Positions 8,512 to 15,973 of a stretch of DNA of 64,000 bases are shown piece after piece. A model generated the notes under the pieces. The model worked only from the letters and a program-made list of their open reading frames with translations. It searched no databases and was not told where the DNA came from. The first letter of the stretch is position 1. Each line of letters opens with the position of its first letter. The stretch comes from Lachnospiraceae bacterium (lineage in GTDB: Bacteria > Bacillota > Clostridia > Lachnospirales > Lachnospiraceae). The position numbers and the translations under genes were made by a program. The stretch is taken from NCBI GenBank assembly GCA_024695145.1, contig JAILIS010000038.1:58978-122977 (forward strand), read 5' to 3'.

Positions 8512-8611
8512 CGGGTCGTCCAAGGACGCTCGCCCATAAGAATCCGGCTCCGCCGGATGGGGCTCGCGGTGTAGTAAGGAATCCTCCCACTTCGTGGGTC
8601 CCTCCTTACAA
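8512..8611 (-). repeat. Nested-hairpin repeat element (units A-B, inverted) between two tRNA genes
   Basis: Read on the minus strand this block has the same A-B order as the element at 577-810. Unit A has an outer stem GTAAGGA/TCCTTAC and an inner stem CCCAC-GAA-GTGGG with the same GGAGGG stretch between them. Unit B has CGCGAGCCCCAT ... ATGGGCGAGCG around an inner ATCCGGC-TCC-GCCGGAT hairpin. The flanking motifs CGCGAGCCCCAT and ATGGGCGAGCG match the second B unit of the first locus exactly, while the inner stems differ in sequence but still pair. Confidence 0.78.
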
Positions 8612-8616
8612 CATAT

Positions 8617-8690
8617 GGCGAGGTGGCTCAACTGGCTAGAGCGTCCGGTTCATACCCGGGAGGTTAAGAGTTCAAGTCTCTTCCTCGCTA
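8617..8690 (+). tRNA. tRNA-Met (anticodon CAT, probably elongator)
   Basis: A 74-nt cloverleaf: acceptor GGCGAGG pairs with CCTCGCT (a G-T pair at 1-72), the D-arm is GCTC/GAGC, anticodon stem TCCGG/CCGGG encloses loop TTCATAC, and the T-arm is AAGAG-TTCAAGT-CTCTT. The TTCATAC loop fits elongator Met better than the CTCATAA loop usual for Ile2(CAU). Its 3' end and the terminator behind it are duplicated at about 9332-9386. Confidence 0.9.
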
Positions 8691-8696
8691 CGAAAC

Positions 8697-8726
8697 AAGG
8701 CTTCGGAGAGATCCGAGGCTTTTTCA
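8697..8726 (+). terminator. Intrinsic terminator after tRNA-Met
   Basis: The hairpin GGCTTCGGA-GAGA-TCCGAGGCT is followed directly by TTTTT, a standard rho-independent terminator for the tRNA-Val/tRNA-Met unit. Confidence 0.85.
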
Positions 8727-8735
8727 TTTAAGCTC

Positions 8736-9300
8736 GATGCCTGCATTGCCTCTATTACAAGCTTCCGGGCAACAATTTTTCAAAATTAGCGAATTCCGAT
8801 GCCCACGCAGTCTCTATTACAAGCTTCCGGGCAACGATTTTCTCAATAATACGAATTCCGATGCCAGCGCAGTCTCTTAAACAAGCTTCCGGGCAACGAT
8901 TTTCTCAATAATACGAATTCTGATGCCCACGCAGTCTCTTAAACAAGCTGCCCGGCAACGATTTTTCAAAAAAAGCAAATTCCGATGCCAGCGCAGCCTC
9001 TATTACAAGCTTCCCGGCAACAATTCTTCAAAAATAGCAAGTTCCGATGCCAGCGCAGCCTCTATTACAAGCTTCCGGGCATCGATTTTTCAAAATCAGC
9101 AAATTCCGATGCCGCGCCGCCTCATCTACAAACCACCAGGCATCGAATTTTCAAAATATGCAAATTCCGATGCCCGCGCCGTCTCTAAAACAAGCTTCCC
9201 GGCAACAATTCTTCAAAAATAGCGAATTCCGATGCCCGCGCCGTCTCTAAAACAAGCTTCCGGGCAACGAATTTTCAAAAAAAGCAAATTCCGATGCCCA
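8736..9300. repeat. Tandem array with 62-bp period (nine units plus start of a tenth)
   Basis: Units start with GATGCC-type sequence at 8736, 8798, 8860, 8922, 8984, 9046, 9108, 9169, 9231 and 9293; every step is 62 bp except one of 61. Each unit contains CAAGCTTCC(G/C)GGCA(A/T)CGA, an A/T-rich middle (TTTTTCAAAA...) and an (A/G)AATTCCGATGCC end. GGCATCG and CGATGCC thus form the arms of an imperfect palindrome of about 36 bp with a linker of about 26 bp. Several units carry GGCAACG, which weakens the pairing. There is no gene in this stretch; open frames through it shift every unit because 62 is not a multiple of three. Confidence 0.92.
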
Positions 9301-9331
9301 CGGCACCTGAGCAGTTAAAGAACGAGCTCTA

Positions 9332-9386
9332 TTCAAGCTTATTCCTCGCTACTAAAAGGCTTCGGAGAGATCCGGGGTTTTTTTGT
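9332..9386 (+). repeat. Duplicate of tRNA-Met 3' end and its terminator
   Basis: Positions 9332-9352 match the last 21 nt of the tRNA-Met region (from TTCAAG to CTCGCTAC) with three mismatches. The next stretch repeats the terminator hairpin GGCTTCGGAGAGATCCG with a longer T-run at 9378-9384. No D-arm or anticodon arm precedes it, so it is not a working tRNA gene. It and the intact copy bracket the 62-bp array. Confidence 0.8.
9356..9385 (+). terminator. Second copy of the tRNA-Met terminator
   Basis: The hairpin GGCTTCGGA-GAGA-TCCGGGG is followed by seven T residues. The stem is close to the one at 8697-8726. Confidence 0.75.
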
Positions 9387-9425
9387 TGTATGTTTACCGG
9401 GTTTCAATGTATAATAAATGACTGT

Positions 9426-11180
9426 ATGAATATTCAAAATGAGAAACTCAACAGAATACTGAAAGCAGCGGTGCTCGCGGTCATAGTTGTCATCATCTCA
9501 TGGCCGGTGCTGTTCATGGACCTTGCAAAAGGGCATGACCTGCTGTTTCATCTGGAGCGTATCGAGGGCATTCGAATGGACGCCTCATGGACGAATCTGC
9601 CGGTAAGGATGCAGTCCGGCTGGATGGGAGATTACGGGTATCCGGTGTCCATCCTCTACGGGGATCTCTTCCTGTATATCGGAGCGGTCTTCCGTAAGCT
9701 CGGTTTTGCCGTGATCCCGGCATTTCGCCTGTTCATGTTATGTGTCAATACAGCGACAGTTGTCATTTCATATTATTCGTTTAAAGTGTTCAACAAAGGC
9801 TGGACTCCGGTGATAGCTGCGGGTGTATATGCCACGTCTTCTTACAGGCTTGTTGACGTATATGTAAGAAGTGCGATAGGTGAGACTCTCGCCATCACGT
9901 TCTTTCCGGCCGTTGCCGCCTGCATATACCTGATCCTTACGACCGAAGACGCGAGGCAGAGGCTTAAATACTCGATACTGCTTTCGTTTTCGTTCCTGGC
10001 GGTCATATGCTCACATACCCTTACGACCAGCATGATGATAGTCGTGCTGATCCTCTTCGGGCCGGCCGCTCTGATACTGTTCGGTATAAAGGGGAAAAAG
10101 ATCCGGCAGATGGGAAACATCGCATTTTCCGGCGTGCTCACGGTATTGCTGGCGGCGTTTTTCATCATACCGTTCCTTGATTTCTATCTGTTTGCAGACA
10201 TAGCTTTTGCCCTCAAGGGCAAAAACAGCATACAGGGAGAAGGGCCATCTGTTGCAGACCTTTTTGATTTTATATGCAATCCGTTCGGAGGTATCAGCGG
10301 AGGCAACATACAGAGAACTCCCGGACCGGTTCTGATGTTTGTTCTTATTGCTGCGCTGATCTACTGTATCATATCCGCGGTAAAGAAGATAAAACTTGCC
10401 AATCACAGACGGATCGTATTTGAGACCGTGGCGTCACTTATCCTGATCTTTATGTCCTCGGCGTATTTTCCGTGGAATTTTATAGAAGATAATGTTCCGG
10501 TGCTCGGCGGCATACTGACAGCTATTGAGTTTCCGATGAGATATCTGGCATTTGCCATTGTGTTCATGTCCCTTCTTACAGGCGATATGATAAACGGGAT
10601 ATATATACTGATAAGTGAAAATCGCCCCGCTGCCGTTAAAACAGGTACGGCCATATGTACTGCGATCATAGGTATACTGTGTGTCCTCAGTGTCATACAG
10701 GTATGTTACTGGAGTACACTGTATGATAAGCGTGCCGATTATGAAACCCCCGAGGATCTCGGGGAATGGTGCTACTACGCAATGGATTTCAGGCTTGAGA
10801 ACACTACCGTTGATGATCTGCCTAAAGGACTCGTGTATGAAAATCTTGTCAACATGGAAGTGCTGTCAAGAAACAGCAATGATTTTCTCATCGCCTGCAC
10901 ATCCGGGCCCGATTACGGATGGATACAGCTTCCGGTATTTAATTACAAGTATTATCATGCAACGGATGTGGAGGATACTTCGCGGGAATTCGAGATACAT
11001 GACGGCGGAAACAGGACTGTCGGAGTGCTGCTCCCGGGCAATTACTCGGGGATCGTGCACGTGTTCTGGAGAGAGCCGGTGAGCTGGAGGATAGCGGAAG
11101 CCGTATCGCTTGTGACTTTTATCGGATGCGTGATATTCCTTATAATAAACCGCAAGAAGGAAGTAAAAGAGCGATCATGA
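9426..11180 (+). CDS. GT-C-like polytopic membrane protein, paralogue of the protein at 6192
   Basis: A 584-residue membrane protein with a first hydrophobic segment at about 11-33, the loop GHDLLFHLERIEGI near residue 37, GDYGYPVSILYGDLFLYIGAVFRKLG near 70, then about nine more membrane segments and a last one near 560. The first-loop Asp/His pattern and the colinear stretch up to YYSFKVF match the protein at 6192 (IDTRAHMMRVEGI ... YKSFKCIF), so the two are paralogues of a GT-C-like family. I chose the ATG at 9426. The longer open frame to 9294 runs back through the repeat array and tRNA remnant and is not credible as protein. A TATAAT lies only 11 nt upstream and no good ribosome binding site is visible. 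Function beyond probable glycosyl transfer is unknown. Confidence 0.7.
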   Translation: MNIQNEKLNRILKAAVLAVIVVIISWPVLFMDLAKGHDLLFHLERIEGIRMDASWTNLPVRMQSGWMGDYGYPVSILYGDLFLYIGAVFRKLGFAVIPAFRLFMLCVNTATVVISYYSFKVFNKGWTPVIAAGVYATSSYRLVDVYVRSAIGETLAITFFPAVAACIYLILTTEDARQRLKYSILLSFSFLAVICSHTLTTSMMIVVLILFGPAALILFGIKGKKIRQMGNIAFSGVLTVLLAAFFIIPFLDFYLFADIAFALKGKNSIQGEGPSVADLFDFICNPFGGISGGNIQRTPGPVLMFVLIAALIYCIISAVKKIKLANHRRIVFETVASLILIFMSSAYFPWNFIEDNVPVLGGILTAIEFPMRYLAFAIVFMSLLTGDMINGIYILISENRPAAVKTGTAICTAIIGILCVLSVIQVCYWSTLYDKRADYETPEDLGEWCYYAMDFRLENTTVDDLPKGLVYENLVNMEVLSRNSNDFLIACTSGPDYGWIQLPVFNYKYYHATDVEDTSREFEIHDGGNRTVGVLLPGNYSGIVHVFWREPVSWRIAEAVSLVTFIGCVIFLIINRKKEVKERS

Positions 11181-11197
11181 ACGTGATCGCTCTTTTA
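11164..11197 (+). terminator. Intrinsic terminator overlapping the 3' end of the GT-C-like gene
   Basis: A long near-perfect hairpin, GTAAAAGAGCGATCA pairing with TGATCGCTCTTTTAC around a short loop, includes the gene's last codons and provides T-rich sequence on both strands. It may therefore work in both directions. Confidence 0.8.
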
Positions 11198-11201
11198 CTA
11201 A

Positions 11202-11253
11202 GCAGAAGAGCCAAGCAGAAGAGCCGGGCAGAAGAGCCAAGCAGATGAGTGAG
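11202..11253 (+). repeat. Short tandem repeat, 13 bp x 4
   Basis: Four copies of GCAGAAGAGCCAA (the second ends GG; the fourth is degenerate, GCAGATGAGTGAG) lie between the terminator and the cysE promoter. No coding frame is evident. Confidence 0.8.
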
Positions 11254-11292
11254 ATTGGGTGATAAGAAAAGTGGCTACAACGAAGTACAGTA

Positions 11293-11301
11293 TGGTATAA
11301 T
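11293..11301 (+). promoter_or_regulatory. Extended -10 promoter element of cysE
   Basis: TGGTATAAT at 11293-11301 is a full extended -10 element. The 12-mer TATGGTATAATG around it recurs exactly upstream of tig. It lies only 9 nt before the ATG at 11311, so the transcript would be nearly leaderless if this promoter is used. Confidence 0.55.
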
Positions 11302-11310
11302 GTCAAGGTT

Positions 11311-11994
11311 ATGGGAATGATCACCAGACTTAAAAATGAGATAGCGATCGTAAAGGAGCGAGACCCGGCTATTCACTCTGCAGCCGAGGTGTTTTTGTAT
11401 CCGTCATTCAAAGCGATGATAAACTACAGGATCGCGCACCGGCTGTATGAGAAGAAGCACTATTTTCTGGCCAGATTCATATCCCAGCGTTCGGCAAGAA
11501 AGACCGGGATAGAGATACATCCCGGAGCAAAGATAGGAAAAGGATTCTTTATCGATCACGGAACGGGCGTGGTGATCGGAGAGACAACCGAGATAGGTGA
11601 TAATGTCACGCTCTATCAGGGTGTTACGCTTGGCGGTACGGGTAAAGAGTCCGGAAAGCGCCATCCCACCGTCTGCGATAACGTGATGATATCTGCGGGA
11701 GCCAAGGTGCTCGGATCGTTTACTATAGGCGAAGGATCCAAGATCGGTGCAGGCTCCGTTGTACTTGAGGAGGTTCCTCCGCATTCTACTGTTGTCGGTG
11801 TTCCGGGACATGTCGTAAAGCGGGAAGATGTCTCGATGCCGCGTGAGACTCTTGACCAGACGGATCTGCCGGATCCCGTACAGGAAGATATCACGATGCT
11901 CAAGAGGGAAAACACCGAGCTTACAGACAGACTGCTGACACTTGAAGAAGAGATCAGACACCTGAAGAAGCAGCTTGAAAAAAAAGAGGATTAA
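11311..11994 (+). CDS. cysE: Serine O-acetyltransferase
   Basis: A 227-residue cytoplasmic enzyme that acetylates L-serine with acetyl-CoA, the first step of cysteine synthesis. The N-terminal helical part (RLKNEI ... ERDPAIHSAAEVFLYPSFKAMINYRIAHRLY) and the left-handed beta-helix with hexapeptide repeats (IEIHPGAKIGKGFFIDHGTGVVIG, GDNVTLYQGVTLGG, HPTVCDNVMISAGAKVLG) are diagnostic. The active-site His lies in IDHGTG. The C-terminal tail after about residue 185 is charged and looks like a coiled coil (ENTELTDRLLTLEEEIRHLKKQL), longer than in the short Bacillus form. The alternative start at 11317 (MITRLK) is equally plausible. It stands 3 nt before nadE and heads a run reaching cysS, mrnC, rlmB and sigH, as in Bacillus but with extra genes inserted. 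Confidence 0.94.
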   Translation: MGMITRLKNEIAIVKERDPAIHSAAEVFLYPSFKAMINYRIAHRLYEKKHYFLARFISQRSARKTGIEIHPGAKIGKGFFIDHGTGVVIGETTEIGDNVTLYQGVTLGGTGKESGKRHPTVCDNVMISAGAKVLGSFTIGEGSKIGAGSVVLEEVPPHSTVVGVPGHVVKREDVSMPRETLDQTDLPDPVQEDITMLKRENTELTDRLLTLEEEIRHLKKQLEKKED

Positions 11995-11997
11995 AAG

Positions 11998-12753
11998 ATG
12001 ACGGAAAACGGTTACACATTTGATGCGGACAAAGCAAAAGACGGATGTATAGCGTGGATCCGCCGTTTTTTTGAAGAAAACGGAAAAGGATGCAACGCGG
12101 TCCTCGGAATATCCGGCGGAAAGGATTCATCCGTTACTGCCGCTCTTTGCGCTGCGGCGCTCGGCAAGGATCATGTCATAGGCGTTCTGATGCCGAACGG
12201 CGAGCAGGCGGACATAGATATGGCCCATCTTCTGTGCGATCATCTCGACATCAGGAAGGTCATCGTAAATATAAAGGATGCGGTTGAAGGATTAAAGAAT
12301 GCTATCCCTTTTGAACTTTCCGATCAGAGCGTGATCAATCTTCCGCCCCGGATCAGGATGGCGACCGTTTATGCCGTTTCACAGAGCAATAACGGAAGGG
12401 TGGCAAATACATGCAATCTGTCTGAAGACTGGGTTGGATATTCGACGAGGTACGGAGATGCGGCAGGTGATTTTTCGCCGCTGGCGAACCTTACCGTACA
12501 GGAAGTAAAAGCAATAGGAAGAGTCCTCGGCCTTCCGACCGCGCTTGTTGATAAAACGCCTTCCGACGGGCTGTGCGGAAAGACAGACGAGGATAACCTG
12601 GGCTTTACCTATGCGACGCTCGACAGATACATACGGACCGGAGAGATCGATGATCCTGCCGTAAAAGAACTCATTGACAAAAAGCACAGGGCAAATGCTT
12701 TTAAGCTTAAGCCCATGCCGGGATATGATCCGGGAATAAAAAGGAGCATCTGA
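11998..12753 (+). CDS. nadE: NAD(+) synthase, ammonia-dependent type
   Basis: A 251-residue cytoplasmic enzyme converting nicotinic acid adenine dinucleotide to NAD with ATP and ammonia. The ATP-pyrophosphatase P-loop SGGKDSS is at residues about 39-45. The family motifs NLPPRIRMATVYAVSQ, VANTCNLSEDWVGYSTRYGD, DFSPLANLTVQEVKAIG and TPSDGLCGKTDEDNLGFTY follow in order. There is no nitrilase-type glutaminase domain, so it should use ammonia or a separate amidotransferase. It begins 3 nt after cysE and ends 5 nt before the MBOAT gene. Confidence 0.95.
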   Translation: MTENGYTFDADKAKDGCIAWIRRFFEENGKGCNAVLGISGGKDSSVTAALCAAALGKDHVIGVLMPNGEQADIDMAHLLCDHLDIRKVIVNIKDAVEGLKNAIPFELSDQSVINLPPRIRMATVYAVSQSNNGRVANTCNLSEDWVGYSTRYGDAAGDFSPLANLTVQEVKAIGRVLGLPTALVDKTPSDGLCGKTDEDNLGFTYATLDRYIRTGEIDDPAVKELIDKKHRANAFKLKPMPGYDPGIKRSI

Positions 12754-12758
12754 CACAA

Positions 12759-14255
12759 ATGCTGTTTAATTCGGTAGAGTTTATCATATTCTTTCCGATC
12801 GTTCTGGCCGTTTATTTTATCATTCCGGAAAAGTTTAAAAGTATCTGGCTTCTGATAGCAAGCTATTTCTATTATATGTGCTGGAATGCGAAATATATAC
12901 TTTTGATCTTGGCCTCGACACTGATTACATATGCAAGCGGTTTGCTGCTGGAAAAATCGGATAATGCCGACGTTGATGAGAGCATACGAAAGAAAAGAAA
13001 GAATCTTGTGGTAGCGGTAAGCTTTCTTTCGAATATAAGCCTGCTGTTTATATACAAATATCTGGACTTTACATGCGAGGTGATCAACTGGATAACACTT
13101 CATACCGGGATAAGCTTTAACATTCAGGCGCCCCATTTGCTGTTGCCTGTTGGCATATCTTTTTATACTTTTCAGGCATTAAGCTATACTATGGATGTGT
13201 ACAGAAAGGAAACGAACGCGGAAAATAATTTTATACAGTATGCACTGTTTGTATCGTTCTTTCCACAACTTGTAGCCGGACCCATAGAGCGATCCAAGAA
13301 TCTTTTGAGGCAACTTGCCGTACATGCGAAGTTTTCTTTTGAAGATCTGCGGGAAGGTGTACTCCTGATGCTTTGGGGATATTTTCTAAAACTTGTTCTC
13401 GCAGACAGGATCGCGCTACTTGTGGATACCGTGTATGGCGATTATACAAACTATCCGGGTTGGTATGTTCCTGTAGCCACAATGTTTTTTATGGTGCAGT
13501 TATACTGTGATTTTGCAGGATATTCAACTATAGCTATAGGGGCGGCCAAGATACTTGGGATAAGCCTTATGGAAAATTTCAATGCTCCATACATGTCATC
13601 GAGCGTTGAGGAGTTTTGGAGAAGGTGGCATATATCTCTGACCACATGGTTTCGGGATTATCTCTATTTTCCTCTCGGCGGAAGCCGTAAAGGTACGCTT
13701 AGAAAATATATTAATATAATGATCGTATTTGTTGTAAGCGGCCTGTGGCACGGTGCATCCGTGACATATGTTGTGTGGGGAGCCTTAAACGGGGCGCTTC
13801 GGGTAATTGGAGATATCCTCAAGCCTTTCAGGAAAGCTGTTGCCGGACATCTGCATATCGATACGGATAAATTGGGGGCAAAAGTCATAGGAACGATTGT
13901 GACTTTTATGCTTTTGACCTTTGTTTTTATCTTTATGAGAGCATCTACCATGGCTGATGCGGTTGCGATCATAAAGCAGGTATTTACTGTGAACAATTTC
14001 TGGATACTCTTTGACGGATCGCTGTTTGAGTGCGGTCTTGACAAAAACGGATTTCTTCTCCTCTTATCCATGATTGCAGTGCTGGTGGTGGCAGATTTAT
14101 GCAAATACAGAGGAATTGTTATAAGGAACATTATACTTAGGCAGGAGCGGTGGTTCAGGTGTTTGTTCATAGCCATAGCGATACTGGTCATTATGACATT
14201 TGGCATATATGGGCCTGTATACGGTTCGTCTGCTTTTATTTACTTCCAGTTTTAA
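12759..14255 (+). CDS. MBOAT family O-acyltransferase (AlgI/DltB-like)
   Basis: A 498-residue polytopic membrane protein. It starts MLFNSVEFIIFFPIVLAVYF and contains the family motif SFYTFQALSYTMDVYR near residue 133, FPQLVAGPIERSKNLL near 169, and WRRWHISLTTWFRDYLYFPLGGSR near 289. The catalytic His is in VSGLWHGASVTYVVWGALNG near 327. Such AlgI-like proteins move acyl groups across the membrane to surface polysaccharides. The adjacent SGNH-type protein, 14 nt downstream, is the usual partner that completes the transfer outside. Codon use looks slightly more A/T-rich than neighbouring housekeeping genes (by eye). Its glycan target is unknown. Confidence 0.9.
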   Translation: MLFNSVEFIIFFPIVLAVYFIIPEKFKSIWLLIASYFYYMCWNAKYILLILASTLITYASGLLLEKSDNADVDESIRKKRKNLVVAVSFLSNISLLFIYKYLDFTCEVINWITLHTGISFNIQAPHLLLPVGISFYTFQALSYTMDVYRKETNAENNFIQYALFVSFFPQLVAGPIERSKNLLRQLAVHAKFSFEDLREGVLLMLWGYFLKLVLADRIALLVDTVYGDYTNYPGWYVPVATMFFMVQLYCDFAGYSTIAIGAAKILGISLMENFNAPYMSSSVEEFWRRWHISLTTWFRDYLYFPLGGSRKGTLRKYINIMIVFVVSGLWHGASVTYVVWGALNGALRVIGDILKPFRKAVAGHLHIDTDKLGAKVIGTIVTFMLLTFVFIFMRASTMADAVAIIKQVFTVNNFWILFDGSLFECGLDKNGFLLLLSMIAVLVVADLCKYRGIVIRNIILRQERWFRCLFIAIAILVIMTFGIYGPVYGSSAFIYFQF

Positions 14256-14269
14256 ATTGAGGACGATTT

Positions 14270-15223
14270 GTGAACGATATTGTTAAGGATACAATTGAAC
14301 TGACATGTACGGCTGTACTGGCCATCATACTTCTGCTGTATGCCGGAAAGATCATGGATCCTTTTGAAGCCGAATACGGATTGGAGGCCATAAAAGCCTT
14401 TCATATGATCGAGAATGATTCATGCGATGTTATAGTGTATGGGTCAAGCCATTCCTGGAAAGGGTGCGATACGAGAGTAATGCATGATAAGTACGGAATT
14501 GATGTGTACAATTACGGATGTAACTGGCAAAATTCCGATACTACATTGCTGTTTCTCAAGGACTCGTTTAGAACACAGAAGCCCAAGCTTGTATGTATTG
14601 AAACCTACACTCTGCCCCGCGAGCGGATGGTTGATATGGATATGGACGGACAGATATACTATACCCGGGCAATGAGTTGGTTTCGTGGAAAGTGGGAATA
14701 CCTGCACAAATGCTTTAAGAATGATCTTGAAAGGTATGCATCGTACATACTTCCGATTATTGTTTTTCATGACAATTGGGATAAGATAACAGAAGAGAGT
14801 TTCAGACCATCCAATCCGGAAAGATTTGTTAAAAACCTCGGTTTTTTTGATAATGATGAGATCTGGGAAGAAGGGGAGATAAATCTGGTTCCCAAAAAAG
14901 AAAATCAGGCCGATCTACCCATGGAGACCATAGAGATACTGGACGAGATTTCAAAACTATGCAGGGAGCATAACGTGCAGGTCATGTTATATACAGTTCC
15001 TTATGAGGGATCGGAGCCTTTTAAGGATGCCATACAGAAATACGCTGATGACAATCAGATGACTTATCTCGATCTCTTTGATTTTCCGGATAAGCTTGGT
15101 TTAGATCCGGCTACAGACCTGAGCGATCCCAGGCATTTGAACAAGAATGGCGCAGCCAAGGTCGGAAACGTTCTTGGAGAATTTATTGCCTACAGTTACG
15201 GCATTGGTAACCTACAGAATTAA
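14270..15223 (+). CDS. Membrane-anchored SGNH-like hydrolase/acyltransferase, partner of the MBOAT protein
   Basis: A 317-residue protein with an N-terminal membrane segment (about 9-27) followed by an extracytoplasmic SGNH/AlgX-like domain. The nucleophile block is VYGSSHSWKG near residue 60. Further blocks are NYGCNWQNSDTTLLFLKD near 82, CIETY near 110, and the C-terminal DPRHLNKNGAAKVG near 285, which supplies the Asp-x-x-His pair. The GTG start at 14270 has a GAGGACGA ribosome binding site 5-6 nt upstream. The pair MBOAT plus SGNH protein is the standard module for O-acetylating an exported polysaccharide. The modified polymer cannot be deduced here. Confidence 0.72.
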   Translation: MNDIVKDTIELTCTAVLAIILLLYAGKIMDPFEAEYGLEAIKAFHMIENDSCDVIVYGSSHSWKGCDTRVMHDKYGIDVYNYGCNWQNSDTTLLFLKDSFRTQKPKLVCIETYTLPRERMVDMDMDGQIYYTRAMSWFRGKWEYLHKCFKNDLERYASYILPIIVFHDNWDKITEESFRPSNPERFVKNLGFFDNDEIWEEGEINLVPKKENQADLPMETIEILDEISKLCREHNVQVMLYTVPYEGSEPFKDAIQKYADDNQMTYLDLFDFPDKLGLDPATDLSDPRHLNKNGAAKVGNVLGEFIAYSYGIGNLQN

Positions 15224-15249
15224 GTTCGGATAACAGTGGAGAATAAGAA

Positions 15250-15951
15250 ATGCGTATTGGAACAGGATATGATGTACACAGACTGGGGGATGGCGAAAAG
15301 CTTGTGATAGGCGGTGTGCTGATCCCATATGATAAAGGGCTTATCGGACATTCGGATGCGGATGTCCTGCTTCATGCAATAATGGATGCACTGCTCGGGG
15401 CGGCGGCGCTTGGGGATATCGGAAAGCACTTTCCGGATACGGATGAGAAGTATCGCGGGATCTCATCGGTTAAGCTTCTCGAGACCGTCGGAGAAATGCT
15501 TGCCGGCAGCCGTTTTATCATCGAAAATATCGATGCCACTATCATCGCGCAGCAGCCGAAAATGAGACCGTATATAGACACGATGCGGGATAATATCGCA
15601 AAAGCACTCGGCATTGAAGTTTCACAGGTAAACGTCAAGGCGACGACGGAAGAGGGCCTGGGCTTTACCGGAAGCGGCGAAGGGATCAGCTCGAATGCGG
15701 TATGCCTCCTGTCAAGTGCAGATGAGCTTACCGATCAGAGTGTCACGGTCGCAACATCGGATGGTGACGACAGCATCCGCTCCTGCGAGGGATGTTCCGG
15801 ATGCACATACACAAAAGCACCGTCAGAGGGGAAGAAGGACAGTAAGAAGGACGGGAAGAAGAACGTAAAGAAAGACGTAAAGAAAGAAGCAAAGAAAGAC
15901 GAAAAGAAAGACAGTAAAAAAGACAGGAAAACGAAGAATAAAAAGAAATAA
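15250..15951 (+). CDS. ispF: 2-C-methyl-D-erythritol 2,4-cyclodiphosphate synthase with Lys-rich tail
   Basis: The first ~160 residues are a complete IspF, which cyclises CDP-methylerythritol 2-phosphate in the MEP isoprenoid pathway. Metal ligands DVHRL (residues 8-12) and the [33 protein letters not shown] block (about 35-67) are present, as is [15 protein letters not shown] near 135. The family normally ends near residue 160. Here about 70 more residues follow: a short Cys-containing stretch (CEGCSGCTY) and then a run of KKD/KKDGKK-type repeats to the end, strongly basic and low in complexity. The tail may be disordered and bind nucleic acid, but its role is unknown. It is followed 22 nt later by cysS. 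Confidence 0.93.
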   Translation: MRIGTGYDVHRLGDGEKLVIGGVLIPYDKGLIGHSDADVLLHAIMDALLGAAALGDIGKHFPDTDEKYRGISSVKLLETVGEMLAGSRFIIENIDATIIAQQPKMRPYIDTMRDNIAKALGIEVSQVNVKATTEEGLGFTGSGEGISSNAVCLLSSADELTDQSVTVATSDGDDSIRSCEGCSGCTYTKAPSEGKKDSKKDGKKNVKKDVKKEAKKDEKKDSKKDRKTKNKKK

Positions 15952-15973
15952 ACATCAACAGACGGGAGACGAC

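Noticed and set aside
8493..8616. Terminator between tRNA-Val and tRNA-Met
   Set aside because: The hairpins there have no T-run in the direction of transcription; they belong to the repeat element.
8617..8690. tRNA-Ile2 (CAU anticodon read after lysidine change)
   Set aside because: The anticodon loop TTCATAC fits elongator Met better than the usual Ile2 loop; base changes elsewhere were not tested, so this is a preference.
8923..9250. Three overlapping open frames (67-99 codons) with repeated peptide segments
   Set aside because: They are translations of the 62-bp repeats. The frame shifts from unit to unit, there are no ribosome binding sites, and stops are absent only because the repeat lacks them.
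8736..9300. CRISPR array
   Set aside because: There is no unique spacer between repeats; the whole 62-bp unit recurs. The unit is longer than normal CRISPR repeats and no cas gene is nearby.
8736..9300. Integron attC sites
   Set aside because: The size and imperfect palindrome are suggestive, but there are no cassette genes between units and no integron integrase in the window.
9294..9425. Upstream extension of the GT-C-like gene to 9294
   Set aside because: The extra 44 codons cover the repeat end, the tRNA remnant and its terminator. The membrane protein starts naturally at 9426.
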